Below, piece after piece: positions 1-8,134 of a stretch of DNA of 35,249 bases; the first letter of the stretch is position 1; every line of letters starts with the position of its first letter. A program made the position numbers and the translations under genes. Origin of the DNA: a bacterium. GTDB taxonomy: Bacteria; Vulcanimicrobiota; Xenobia; Xenobiales; Xenobiaceae. The stretch lies in contig JAUNIO010000033.1 in the NCBI GenBank assembly GCA_030535355.1, forward strand, positions 1 to 35,249, in the 5' to 3' direction. The notes under the pieces were generated by a model, which saw only the letters and a program-made list of their open reading frames with translations, ran no database searches and was not told where the DNA came from.

Positions 1-45
1 GGGGGAGTCAGATAGTTTCGCAAGTTAGCTGATCGCTAACTTAAC
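1..45 (+). repeat. partial copy of the dispersed 225-bp element (3' part)
   Basis: The first ~40 bases match the 3' part of the full element at 4296-4520: the GGGGGAGTCAGATAGTTTCG block followed by the TTAGCTGATCGCTAA near-palindrome. The copy is cut by the window edge and its terminal inverted repeat is degraded (CTAACTTAACGG instead of CTAACTAAATGA). The rest of the gap up to the first gene holds nothing else I recognise. Confidence 0.7.
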
Positions 46-153
46 GGGACTGCTTCAATGTCAATTGGCTGGCCTAACGCCAAAGTTATATAGCAAATTA
101 TACAGCTTTAGCGTTATGCGATAATGTGTATATCGGTAAAGGCTTTTTGCTGA

Positions 154-1614
154 ATGGCGAGAAATTTAGAATTTATGAGTACTTTGTTAATTAAAAACGC
201 CGCTTTGATTGCTACCTTTGACGCTCAAAACCGGCGCTTTGAAAATTGCGATATATTAGTCAAAGATAACCGCATCAGCGCCATTGGCCAGAACTTGAAG
301 GCTGAAAATGTGGATCGCGTTATCGACGCCAAAGATATGCTGGTCATGCCGGGCATGGTCAACTGTCACCATCATCTGTTTCAGGTGCTGACCCGCAACG
401 TGCCCCGCGTGCAGGAGGCGGAGCTGTTCCCCTGGCTGGTCCATCTCTATGAAATTTGGCGGGAGCTTACCGCAGACGCTCTGTATTGGAGCAACTTAGC
501 TGGGTTAGGTGAGCTGCTGCTGACCGGATGTACGACTACAACCGATCATTCCTATCTGTATCCCCAGAACGCTCCCGCTAATTTCTTTGATGAGCAGATA
601 AAAGCGGCCAAAAAATTGGGCATACGCTTCCAGCCCACCCGCGGCTCTATGTCCATGGGCAAAGACAAAGGCGGTCTGCCGCCCAATGATGTCGTTCAGA
701 ATGAAGAAACCATTTTGCGCGATTGTGAGCGGGTGATTAAGCAGTATCACGATCCCGATCCTTTAGCGATGGTTAAAATCGCTCTGGCACCGTGTTCTCC
801 CTTCTCCGTTACCCCTGAACTCTTGCGCGAATCGGCAATTTTAGCGCGCAAATACGGAGTGCGCTGCCATACTCATTTAGCGGAAACCAAAGATGAAGAT
901 GCTTTTTGTCTGAAAATGTTCGGCAAACGCCCTTATGACCTTATGGAAAGTTTGGGCTGGGTAGGGCCGGATATTTGGTACGCTCACGCGGTGTATCTCA
1001 ATAGCGATGAGATTAAACGCGCTGCGGAAACGGGCACCTGCGTGTCTCACTGTCCCGCTTCAAATATGATGCTGGCTTCCGGCCATGCTCCCATTCCGGA
1101 AATGCTCGAGGCCGGAGTCAATGTGGGCTTAGGCGTAGATGGCAGTGCCAGCAACGATTCCTCAGATATGTTGGGTGAAGTGCGCACCTGCTATCTGCTG
1201 CATCGCCTGTGCTGCGGCGTTGATGCCATGAACGCCGAAAAGGCTTTGCGTTTGGCTACCAACGGAGGTGCCAGAGTACTGGGCTATAAAGATTTGGGCA
1301 GCCTAGAAGTCGGTAAAGGTGCTGACATAATCGGTATTTCGCTGCGCCGTTTGGGCTATGCTGGAGCTTTGAGCGATCCAGTGGCAGCGGTGGTTATGTG
1401 CGGCGATTCTCACATAGTGGATTTTAATGTCGTGAATGGCAATGTGGTCGTGGAAAATGGCCATCTCGTCAATATCAACGAGGAGGAAGTCTGGGAACAG
1501 GCCAATTATTGGTCGCACATCATGCTGGAACGCGCCAAGAAACGCACAGGCGTGGATTTTTGCAGCAAAGAAGGCCCAGGCTTAATCGCTCCCCGTCCCT
1601 CTCAGGAACAATAA
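154..1614 (+). CDS. 8-oxoguanine deaminase-like amidohydrolase
   Basis: Zinc-dependent aminohydrolase of the amidohydrolase superfamily (AtzB/TrzN/SsnA-like). The closest remembered family is 8-oxoguanine deaminase, which converts 8-oxoguanine to urate and ammonia in the cytoplasm. The N-terminus has the usual beta-strand start (LLIKNAALIATFD). The metal motif NCHHH lies at residues 70-74, followed by the LFQVLTR and AELFPWLVHLYEIW segments that I associate with 8-oxoguanine deaminases. Further metal or substrate residues are HTH around 238-240 with E243, H278 and D329 (GVDGSASND). Its 486 residues fit a family of about 450-460 with a short N-terminal extension. I used the ATG at 154, preceded at 11 nt by AAAGG. 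The in-frame ATG at 175 gives the more family-like start MSTLLIKN and is a real alternative. It stands alone, with no purine-catabolism neighbour. A guanine, hydroxyatrazine or other deaminase activity cannot be excluded. Confidence 0.85.
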   Translation: MARNLEFMSTLLIKNAALIATFDAQNRRFENCDILVKDNRISAIGQNLKAENVDRVIDAKDMLVMPGMVNCHHHLFQVLTRNVPRVQEAELFPWLVHLYEIWRELTADALYWSNLAGLGELLLTGCTTTTDHSYLYPQNAPANFFDEQIKAAKKLGIRFQPTRGSMSMGKDKGGLPPNDVVQNEETILRDCERVIKQYHDPDPLAMVKIALAPCSPFSVTPELLRESAILARKYGVRCHTHLAETKDEDAFCLKMFGKRPYDLMESLGWVGPDIWYAHAVYLNSDEIKRAAETGTCVSHCPASNMMLASGHAPIPEMLEAGVNVGLGVDGSASNDSSDMLGEVRTCYLLHRLCCGVDAMNAEKALRLATNGGARVLGYKDLGSLEVGKGADIIGISLRRLGYAGALSDPVAAVVMCGDSHIVDFNVVNGNVVVENGHLVNINEEEVWEQANYWSHIMLERAKKRTGVDFCSKEGPGLIAPRPSQEQ

Positions 1615-1653
1615 GATAAATTATGTTTTTATTGTCGGTCATACCTAGACTGG

Positions 1654-1707
1654 CCACTAAGATGACGGTATATTATAGTATATAATATTAATGGGTAATC
1701 TTAGTGG
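1654..1707. promoter_or_regulatory. inverted repeat around an AT-rich core upstream of the RTX gene
   Basis: Perfect 10-bp arms, CCACTAAGAT (1654-1663) and ATCTTAGTGG (1698-1707), enclose a core with TATTATA and a TATAAT hexamer at 1681-1686. ATACC/GGTAT outside the arms extends the symmetry imperfectly. No T-run follows, so it is less like a terminator for the deaminase than an operator or 5' hairpin for the RTX gene starting 50 bp downstream. No good -35 box is visible. Confidence 0.4.
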
Positions 1708-1756
1708 TTTGGTATAAGACTGAATGTGAGAATATAAGAACGGGGGATGTGAAATA

Positions 1757-3643
1757 ATGGCAGATGCAATATCCGGCAAGAGCAAAATAGATGGTATGTC
1801 TGCAGCGTTAGCCGCTACACAGCAGGGCACAGCGGCGGCGAGAGCTATGATGGGATCGCAGGCGTTTGCCAATGTTAGCGGCGCTCCTGCAGTCAGCGCT
1901 CCTGCATTTAATAGCATGGACAGTAGCTCGATCAGCGTTTTTAATGCCAATCCCGTCAATTCCGCAGGCAGCACTGACAGCATAATGGCTCGCTTCCTAC
2001 AGAATCCCATGGACAATCCTCTGACTCGCTCGCTGGGGATGTTTGGAACTTCTGGAACTGCCAATACAGTAGGAACAGCCGCGCCCGCTCAGCAGGTGGG
2101 AGGCTTCACTCCATCAGTATTTACTTCCCCCGCTCAGTCTCAGGCGCAGTCAGCTGATGATAGTGTCGCTCTGAGCAATACGGCTTCTCAGCTCGTAGAT
2201 AGCGGTGTTACAGCTAAGGTTCTTTCCAGCGACTCACCTTATCAGGTGGGCGGAGCCGGCGTTCAGACCGACGGCGATATGAGTTTAGCGGATATGAAAG
2301 CCGCTTTGGCCGATGCCCGTGGCGTCAGCGTTAATGATATTCTGGTCTTGGGCGGTTCGAATCAAAACGACAATATCAACGTCACCGCTGGCACTAATGG
2401 CGGTCTCAGCGTAGATGTCAACGGCCAAAAATACGAGCTGACTGCCGATCAGGCCCAGCGTCTGATTATTTACGGCGGCGCAGGCAACGATCAGATTACC
2501 GTCGATGCCGCTGTCATCAACGATTTGGTGATTATGGGCGGCGCTGGAGACGACACTATCCAGGGCGGTTCCGGCAACGATACTATTGTGGGCGGCCAGG
2601 GTAATGATGTGCTCAAAGGTGGCAAAGGCATGGATCGCATCACCGATGACGCTGGCTTTAATAAGATTTACGGCGAAGATGGCGACGATGTTCTGATCGC
2701 TCACAGCGACGCTGTGGACAGCAGCGGCAAAAATGCCTATGCTAATGTTATTTACGGCGGTGCCGGCCGCGATTACATTGAAGGCGGCAACGCCAGCGAT
2801 TATCTGAGCGGCGGTGCTGGCTATGACGTGATCTACGGCTTGGGCGGCAATGATGTGCTCAGCGGCGGAGCTGGTAAAGACTATTTAGATGGCGGCGAAG
2901 GTGATGACACGCTGTTCGGCGGTTCTGGCAACGACAATCTCGTCGGTGGCGTAGGCAATGATAAATTATATGGCGGTGCCGACAATGATGTAGTAGTGGG
3001 CGGTAAGGGCACAGATACCGTTTATGGCGGTGACGGCAGCGACAGCATCATTACTTCCGGTAATGACACTTTAGCTGATAAGGCCGACGGCGACACCGTG
3101 ACCACCGTCAAAGATATGAATATTCCCAGCAACTTCTACGTCACTGGTGATAAGTACGAAACAGCCCGCATAAAATCCGATTTGGAATTTTTGTCGAGTG
3201 TGCTCAATGGGCAGAAGCTGTTCAGCGAGATCGCTAAGACCGGTCATTCCGTGACTATTGACACTGTCACAGGAGGCAATAGCTGCGGGACTTATGCGGG
3301 CCTGAATAGCGATCCCACTCAGGGCAGCGATTCCTTTGTGCATTACAACCTCTCGAAGATTTATATCAATTCCGGGTCCTCTTCTTGGGGATTGCGCGCA
3401 CCGGTTATCGGCATGTTCCACGAACTGTGCCACTCCTACAATGCGGCTATAGGCAATATGGATCAGAACTATTACGATCAGGCTACCGGCAAGAAAGTTG
3501 CCGACGGAGCTGCAGGCAGTGCCAAGGGGCTGGAATGGCAGGCGGTAGGCTTGCAGAATGCCAACATCGACAACAATCCCGATTTGCTGACCGAAAATGG
3601 TCTGCGCAGTTTGCTGGGATTTGAACAGCGCACCCGCTATTAA
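1757..3643 (+). CDS. RTX calcium-binding repeat protein with C-terminal M91-type metallopeptidase
   Basis: Predicted secreted zinc metalloprotease. Residues 1-~200 are rich in Ala, Ser, Gly and Gln, with no signal peptide. Residues ~237-435 hold about 15-17 RTX nonapeptides of the GGxGxDxUx type (for example GGAGNDQIT, GGSGNDTIV, GGKGTDTVY), which in the RTX family bind calcium and fold outside the cell after type I secretion. Residues ~455-628 resemble peptidase family M91 (the NleD-like effector fold): a G(N)SCGTYAGL segment, a zinc motif HELCH at 555-559, a likely downstream ligand or active-site region around E593 (EWQAVGL), and a terminal ENGLRSLLGFEQRTRY. ATG 1757 follows GGGGGAT by 9 nt. 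A strong hairpin follows the stop. No type I exporter is in the window. The RTX call is very secure; the M91 assignment is from memory of the family, and the substrate is unknown. Confidence 0.85.
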   Translation: MADAISGKSKIDGMSAALAATQQGTAAARAMMGSQAFANVSGAPAVSAPAFNSMDSSSISVFNANPVNSAGSTDSIMARFLQNPMDNPLTRSLGMFGTSGTANTVGTAAPAQQVGGFTPSVFTSPAQSQAQSADDSVALSNTASQLVDSGVTAKVLSSDSPYQVGGAGVQTDGDMSLADMKAALADARGVSVNDILVLGGSNQNDNINVTAGTNGGLSVDVNGQKYELTADQAQRLIIYGGAGNDQITVDAAVINDLVIMGGAGDDTIQGGSGNDTIVGGQGNDVLKGGKGMDRITDDAGFNKIYGEDGDDVLIAHSDAVDSSGKNAYANVIYGGAGRDYIEGGNASDYLSGGAGYDVIYGLGGNDVLSGGAGKDYLDGGEGDDTLFGGSGNDNLVGGVGNDKLYGGADNDVVVGGKGTDTVYGGDGSDSIITSGNDTLADKADGDTVTTVKDMNIPSNFYVTGDKYETARIKSDLEFLSSVLNGQKLFSEIAKTGHSVTIDTVTGGNSCGTYAGLNSDPTQGSDSFVHYNLSKIYINSGSSSWGLRAPVIGMFHELCHSYNAAIGNMDQNYYDQATGKKVADGAAGSAKGLEWQAVGLQNANIDNNPDLLTENGLRSLLGFEQRTRY

Positions 3644-3666
3644 TTCAGACATATTGCCATATACAG

Positions 3667-3701
3667 CAGCGCCTCTCTTAGCCTGAAAAAGAGAGGCGCT
3701 G
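3667..3701 (+). terminator. terminator-like hairpin after the RTX gene
   Basis: Perfect 13-bp stem: CAGCGCCTCTCTT (3667-3679) pairs with AAGAGAGGCGCTG (3689-3701) around a 9-nt loop. It lies 24 nt after the stop codon. Only a short TTGTGT follows, so it may be a weak intrinsic terminator or an RNA-stabilising 3' stem. Confidence 0.7.
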
Positions 3702-3773
3702 TTGTGTATGGCTTAGATTCTAGGATGCAAGATAGAGTTATAGAGTTGGCTAACCAGACAAAGGGCTGCTGAC

Positions 3774-4253
3774 GTGGATTATACAGACGCATATTTGTTC
3801 TTCTGCCTAATTTTCTTTTTCTTCGGCGGGATTTTTGTCGCTATTGGGGTGTTCTTGCTCAGGCGCGACGGGAAACAGAAACGCTGCCGCTGTTTGCTCA
3901 GGGGAAAAGTAGCCGATTTTAAGCGCGTGTCCTGTGGCGGCGGATACCGCGGCGGCAAGATGTATACCTGGAAGCCGCGTTTCAGCTATACTTACAACGA
4001 CAAGGAGTATAACGCCGAAACTTCTTACTCTACCGTATTCAAGCGTTTTAAAGCCGGCGATGAAGCCGATATCTACATCGACGAGGCGCATCCCGAGGTC
4101 TTTTGGATACCCAGCGAAGCGCGGGTAAAAAAGAGACTGGGACTGGCTTTTCTCGCGGCAGGAGTGGCTATTTGGCTGCTTTTGGCTCTCTTAGCATTGG
4201 GACCTCGGCTGCTGACCTTGGAACGAATACCTGAGCCCCCTTCGTGGGAATAA
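3774..4253 (+). CDS. DUF3592-like membrane protein (copy 1)
   Basis: Small inner-membrane protein of unknown function, resembling DUF3592. It has a transmembrane segment at residues ~7-28 (LFFCLIFFFFGGIFVAIGVF), a basic stretch, a soluble beta-rich domain at ~40-118 with the typical FSYTYNDKEY and FKAGDEADIYIDEAHPE segments followed by WIPSEA, and a second transmembrane segment at ~122-145. The start is GTG at 3774, 8 nt after AAGGG. It is paralogous to the gene at 4595: both share a YTY-K/D-Y core, G-D-E-(A/V)-D and YWIPS/FWIPS near the end. An element copy and repeat fragments separate the two, so they are probably an old local duplication. Confidence 0.75.
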   Translation: MDYTDAYLFFCLIFFFFGGIFVAIGVFLLRRDGKQKRCRCLLRGKVADFKRVSCGGGYRGGKMYTWKPRFSYTYNDKEYNAETSYSTVFKRFKAGDEADIYIDEAHPEVFWIPSEARVKKRLGLAFLAAGVAIWLLLALLALGPRLLTLERIPEPPSWE

Positions 4254-4594
4254 TAATGCCGTTTAGCGATTAGTTAACCTGCGAATATAGAAAAACAATG
4301 TAATTTAGTTAAGGCTCGATGACATTGGAAATATTGACTCATATACAATTATCGTTACGTTTATGCCCGCGTACAAGCTAGCATATAACATACGCTAGAC
4401 CTAGATTCCCCAACAGTCTTGGGCACCCCCTCTGTCGCATTCGCGACTTCTCCCCCTCCCATCCTTTAGGGGGAGTCAGATAGTTTCGCAATTTAGCTGA
4501 TCGCTAACTAAATGATATTACCCATCATGGGAATCGTAATGCCGTTAGCGATTCGTTAACCTGCGAATATAGAAAAAGGAGTATGCTGGCGGAT
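4254..4594. repeat. intergenic repeat cluster between the two DUF3592 genes
   Basis: About 340 bp between the two genes, filled almost entirely by repeats. Two ~50-bp near-identical direct repeats (4245-4295 and 4528-4577) flank the full element copy at 4296-4520. Each direct repeat contains TGGGAAT..TAATGCCGTT, then TTAACCTGCGAATATAGAAAAA. Part of this resembles the element's terminal module in reverse orientation (GCGATTAGCTAACCTGCGAA in the copy at 11497). The left repeat starts inside the last codons of the upstream gene. The right one ends at the Shine-Dalgarno of the downstream gene. Confidence 0.75.
4296..4520 (+). mobile_element. full-length 225-bp MITE-like element (copy B, plus)
   Basis: It starts CAATGTAATTTAGTTAAGG and ends CGCTAACTAAATGATATTA. 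The ends are imperfect inverted repeats of about 17 bp. The interior holds successive hairpins: GATGACATTG near the left end, CTAGC..GCTAG, GTCGC..GCGAC, CTCCCCC..GGGGGAG, and TTAGCTGATCGCTAA. There is no ORF of note. The length is identical to the copy at 11497-11721. A TTGTAC-N17-GATAAT promoter candidate lies on the minus strand (4348-4376). No clear 10-bp target duplication flanks this copy. Confidence 0.8.
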
Positions 4595-4948
4595 ATGTCT
4601 GTTGAAGATATATTAATGATGATCATAGTCGCTGCTGTACCGGTTCTGTTTATTGGAGGTATAATAGCGGCTTTTATGTATGTTTGGCGTGCTATAGAGA
4701 AAGCGCAGTGCAGCCATCGCCTTAAGGGAAAGGTGGAAAATGCGGTCGTCTCCTTCGGCTCTGCAGGCTGGAGTGACTGTCAGAAGCGTCTTTGTTATAC
4801 GTATAAGGATATTAAGTATAAGGTTGTGATAAAGAAAGCGCCGAGACCATTGAATATCGGCGATGAGGTCGATGTTTTTATTAATCCGGATTATCCGAAT
4901 AACTATTGGATACCCAGCGATAAAGAGCTCGCTGAGCTTGATAAATAA
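4595..4948 (+). CDS. DUF3592-like membrane protein (copy 2)
   Basis: Paralog of the protein at 3774-4253. It has one transmembrane segment at residues ~7-32 (ILMMIIVAAVPVLFIGGIIA) and a soluble domain with LCYTYKDIKYKV, IGDEVDVFINPDYP and NYWIPSDKE, and it lacks the second C-terminal membrane helix of copy 1. AAGGAG at 4576-4581 sits only 1 nt from the ATG at 4583 but 13 nt from the in-frame ATG at 4595, so I chose 4595 (MSVEDILMM); 4583 would add four residues. The Shine-Dalgarno directly abuts a repeat fragment, so any promoter must lie in or beyond the repeats. A strong bidirectional hairpin follows the gene. Function unknown. Confidence 0.7.
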   Translation: MSVEDILMMIIVAAVPVLFIGGIIAAFMYVWRAIEKAQCSHRLKGKVENAVVSFGSAGWSDCQKRLCYTYKDIKYKVVIKKAPRPLNIGDEVDVFINPDYPNNYWIPSDKELAELDK

Positions 4949-4980
4949 TATTCGGCAGACGATGCGCTCAAGGAAAAAGC

Positions 4981-5014
4981 AATCCCCGCAGCGAGAAACA
5001 CCCGCGCGGGGATT
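4981..5014. terminator. bidirectional terminator between DUF3592 copy 2 and glgP
   Basis: AATCCCCGC (4981-4989) pairs with GCGGGGATT (5006-5014). The plus strand continues ATCTTTATTTA. On the minus strand the stem is followed by GCTTTTTCC. It sits between convergent genes (stop at 4948, stop at 5040) and could serve both. Confidence 0.8.
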
Positions 5015-5039
5015 ATCTTTATTTATATAATATAATTAA

Positions 5040-7586
5040 TTAGTTAGCCCAGCGCACGAAGTTGGTAACCACGTTGCGTTCCAGAGAGGGATGCACGGGC
5101 AGAGCGCGGATAGCGCAGCCGAAAGTGCCGGTGTGCTTAGGGATAATGGTGCCTTCGTAGTGATGCGCTCCATCGCGGTAGCCGCTGTAATTGAGCTCCA
5201 CGGTAACGGGATCGTAAATGTCGCCGTTTTTGACGGGACCGGCAAAAAGCTCTACGCGCACGTCTTCGGGCTGAAGTTTGCCGAGATAGGCGCGCACGCG
5301 CATTCCCACTTCCTGACCCTTGCTGATTTCGCTGACGCGATCCATTTCCGCTTCTAGGCGCACTTCGCCCCAATTGTATTCCAGACTGTTGAGCCAGGAC
5401 GCTAAAGTGCGGGCCTGGGCGAAGTGGTTAGCTTTCATGCGGTCACCATATTCGCCAGCGGGAATGTACATGGTGTGATTGTAATCGTGCAGCATGCGGT
5501 GGGTGCAGTAGTTGGGGAGCAGAGTGCGGATGGAGTTCATCATGCGCTCAGTCCAGCCATGCGGAATTCCCTGTTCATCGCGATCATAGTACAGGGGTAC
5601 GATGTTGTCTTCTAAATTGGTATAGATAGAAGTGGCATCGGTAGCGTCCTGTTCGGCTTCATTGGCAAATTCGTTTTCTGTGCCGATAGCCCAGCCATTG
5701 CTGCCGTCGTATCCTTCAGCCCACCAGCCGTCGAGAACGCTGAAGTTGGGAACACCGTTGATGGCTGCTTTTTCACCGGAAGTACCCGAAGCTTCCAGGG
5801 GGCGGCGGGGATTGTTGAGCCAGACATCGACGCCCTGTACCAAATGGCGGGCCAAATTGATGTCGTAGTCTTCCAAGAGCACGATGTGACCGCGGAATTC
5901 GGGCATTTCGCTGAGTTCATGAATGCGCTGAATGAAGCGTTTGCCGGGATCGTCGGCGGGGTGAGCCTTGCCGGCGAAGACGAAGTTAACCTGCCGTCCG
6001 GGCTGGAACATGATTTTTTTGAGGCGTTCCAAATCGCTGAAAAGCAGAATGGCGCGTTTATAAGTCGCGAAACGGCGGGCAAAACCGATAGTCAGCACGT
6101 CAGGGGAGAGCCAGTTGGCGGTATCGTTGACGCGATCTAAAGGATAGCCGTTGCGCTGCATCCGTTTGCGGGCTCTTAAGCGCGCATGTTCGATCATCTT
6201 GACTTTGAGATGCTGGTGAGCGGCCCAAAGCTCGGAGTCGGGAATGTTAGCGGCGTTCCACAGCGATTTGTCGTCGGGATGCGTGTGCCAGCGAGTGCCG
6301 ATGTGCCGATCGTAGAGCGCTGAAAGCTCTGGGGCAATCCAGGTTCCGGTGTGTACACCGTTGGTGACGTGGGTGATGGGAATCTCCGCTTTGGCCAGTT
6401 CGGGCCAAACTTCGCGCCAGAGGTGGCGGGAAACCGCGCCGTGCAGTTTGCTGACACCGTTGCGGTGGCTGGAAAGCTTCAGAGCCAGCATGGTGAGATT
6501 GAAAGGACCGTTGGGGTCGCCGGGCTTTTGGCCTAAGCGCATGAATTCGTGGCGGTTCATGCCCAAACGCGTAAAGAAGGAATAGAAATGCTGTTCGATG
6601 AGATCGGCGCTGAAAGCATCCTGACCGGCGGGCACGGGGGTATGAGTGGTAAAGCAGACGCTGGGGGTAATCACTTCGATAGCCTCGCGCCAGGTGAGCT
6701 TATATCCTTCTACCATTTCGCGCATGAGTTCGATGGTCAGGAAGGCGGAATGGCCTTCGTTCATGTGCCAGACCCAAGGATTGAGACCGAGCTGCCGCAG
6801 AGCGCGCACGCCGCCAATACCCAAAATCTTTTCCTGAGCAATGCGCATACTGTTGTCTCCGCCGTACAGTTTAGCGGAAAGGTTGCGGTCTTCTAAGGAG
6901 TTGCCATCTACTTGAGTGTCCAGCAAGTACAGCTTGTTGCGGCCTACCTGTACCAGCCAAACGCGGGCTGCTACGTCACGCCCCGGCATTTCGATATGCA
7001 CGATAATTTCATTGCCTTTGGCGTCGAGGGCTTTTTCCAAAGGCAGATTGTCGGCGCACACCGTGTTGTAGATGGCTTCCTGCCAGCCGTCTCCGTTGAG
7101 GCGCTGCATGAAGTATCCCTGGTTGTACATTAATCCGATACCTACGATGGGAATGCCCATATCTGACGCGGTCTTCATGTGATCGCCGGAGAGAATGCCC
7201 AAACCTCCAGAATAAATGGGGAGGCTTTCGTGTAAACCGAATTCTGCTGAGAAATAGGCGATTATTTTGTCTTTATGCTGAGGGAATGTGGTTTGGAAAC
7301 GCGTGGTTTCAGGATGCATGTAGGCATCGAATTCGCCCATAACCTGATCGTAGTCTTGCAGGAAACTGGGATCGCTGGCTGCTTTCTCCATTTCAGCTTG
7401 ATCGATGCGGCTCAAGAGAGCTACGGGATTGTGATTTAACTCATCCCAAAGGGCACCGCCCAAGCGGGCAAATAGGGAAGTGGCGCGGGGAGTCCAGCAC
7501 CACCACAAGTTGCGGGATAGTTCCTGTAAACGGGCGATGCGCTCCGGAAGTACGGGGCGCACGACGATAGTGCCTAAAATATGCAC
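5040..7586 (-). CDS. glgP: alpha-glucan (glycogen/maltodextrin) phosphorylase
   Basis: GT35 phosphorylase that releases glucose-1-phosphate from alpha-1,4-glucans using phosphate and PLP. The N-terminus has the DUF3417-like segment (LSRNLWWCWTPRATSLFARL) typical of the short bacterial/archaeal class. Next come AYFSAEFGLHESLPIYSGG and GGLGILSGDH, MNEGHSAF, the TNGVHTGTWIAPEL region, and the PLP site LEASGTSGEKAAINGVPNF with the lysine at about residue 606. At 848 residues it fits the class. The start is GTG at 7586, preceded by GGAGG with a 6-nt gap, which gives MHILGTIVVRPVLPERI. The longer reading from 7646 has no family support. It lies alone on the minus strand, convergent with the DUF3592 gene. 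Phosphofructokinase lies 10 kb away. Confident call. Confidence 0.95.
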   Translation of the reverse strand: MHILGTIVVRPVLPERIARLQELSRNLWWCWTPRATSLFARLGGALWDELNHNPVALLSRIDQAEMEKAASDPSFLQDYDQVMGEFDAYMHPETTRFQTTFPQHKDKIIAYFSAEFGLHESLPIYSGGLGILSGDHMKTASDMGIPIVGIGLMYNQGYFMQRLNGDGWQEAIYNTVCADNLPLEKALDAKGNEIIVHIEMPGRDVAARVWLVQVGRNKLYLLDTQVDGNSLEDRNLSAKLYGGDNSMRIAQEKILGIGGVRALRQLGLNPWVWHMNEGHSAFLTIELMREMVEGYKLTWREAIEVITPSVCFTTHTPVPAGQDAFSADLIEQHFYSFFTRLGMNRHEFMRLGQKPGDPNGPFNLTMLALKLSSHRNGVSKLHGAVSRHLWREVWPELAKAEIPITHVTNGVHTGTWIAPELSALYDRHIGTRWHTHPDDKSLWNAANIPDSELWAAHQHLKVKMIEHARLRARKRMQRNGYPLDRVNDTANWLSPDVLTIGFARRFATYKRAILLFSDLERLKKIMFQPGRQVNFVFAGKAHPADDPGKRFIQRIHELSEMPEFRGHIVLLEDYDINLARHLVQGVDVWLNNPRRPLEASGTSGEKAAINGVPNFSVLDGWWAEGYDGSNGWAIGTENEFANEAEQDATDATSIYTNLEDNIVPLYYDRDEQGIPHGWTERMMNSIRTLLPNYCTHRMLHDYNHTMYIPAGEYGDRMKANHFAQARTLASWLNSLEYNWGEVRLEAEMDRVSEISKGQEVGMRVRAYLGKLQPEDVRVELFAGPVKNGDIYDPVTVELNYSGYRDGAHHYEGTIIPKHTGTFGCAIRALPVHPSLERNVVTNFVRWAN

Positions 7587-7644
7587 GGTTGACCTCCAAC
7601 GGGGTAAAATAACATTAAAATATAGTTGTATCTTTTCAGCAAAC

Positions 7645-7684
7645 AAAACGCCTATCCAGGATGAGCGCCTGGAAAAAGCGTTTT
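7645..7684 (-). terminator. intrinsic terminator of the small zinc-ribbon gene
   Basis: AAAACGC (7645-7651) pairs with GCGTTTT (7678-7684), with an inner CCAGG (7656-7660)/CCTGG (7668-7672) stem. Reading the minus strand, it lies just after the stop at 7694 and the outer stem runs into TTTTGTTTGC. It separates that operon from glgP. Confidence 0.75.
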
Positions 7685-7693
7685 AAGAAAAAA

Positions 7694-8092
7694 TTAAAAG
7701 AAAAGGCGGACTAAGCGCTCTCCAGTTTTGCGCATCAGCAGCCACACCCAAAAAGCGATGAGGCCCACGCCCACGGCAATAGACAGCAACAGCGTCAGCA
7801 ATTTGCTGGATCGATTAGAGTTCGTGCAGGAGTCAGCCTGGTATTCGGATTCTGCAGAATTATTCTTGGAATCGGAATTGGCGTTTGAACTCTTTTTAGG
7901 CCATTTGGCTTTGAGCTGGCGCAGCGGGCCTGAAAGAATAGCTAAGCGCTCTTTAAGAGATCCTGGCTGGGGAATCTCTTCCTGAGACTCTCCGCTTGCG
8001 GGTGGGTAGGGCTTGTCCAGCGGCCAGCCGCAGGCTTCGCAAAAGCAGGCATCCGATTGAACTTGAGTTTGGCACTTAGGGCAAATATTCAT
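7694..8092 (-). CDS. zinc-ribbon protein with C-terminal membrane anchor
   Basis: 132 residues. A four-cysteine zinc ribbon sits at the N-terminus (CPKC at ~4-7 and CEAC at ~18-21). A polar Ser/Asn/Lys-rich linker follows (~35-95), then one transmembrane helix at ~97-118 (LLTLLLSIAVGVGLIAFWVW) and a short basic tail. The layout suggests a tail-anchored inner-membrane protein with a cytoplasmic zinc ribbon. ATG 8092 has AGGAG 5 nt upstream. It lies 42 nt after the larger zinc-ribbon gene and is probably co-transcribed with it. A terminator follows. Function unknown. Confidence 0.75.
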   Translation of the reverse strand: MNICPKCQTQVQSDACFCEACGWPLDKPYPPASGESQEEIPQPGSLKERLAILSGPLRQLKAKWPKKSSNANSDSKNNSAESEYQADSCTNSNRSSKLLTLLLSIAVGVGLIAFWVWLLMRKTGERLVRLFF

Positions 8093-8134
8093 GAGTACTC
8101 CTAAATATCATCTTCATCTAAGCAATATCTTTGT

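Noticed and set aside
2285-2704. Long open frames opposite the RTX gene
   Set aside because: They mirror the regular GGxGxD codon pattern of the RTX repeats on the other strand and have no ribosome binding site or family resemblance.
4296-4520. CRISPR-like array or repeat cassette
   Set aside because: The repeats are few, long, oriented both ways and have defined inverted ends. There are no regularly spaced spacers or cas genes.
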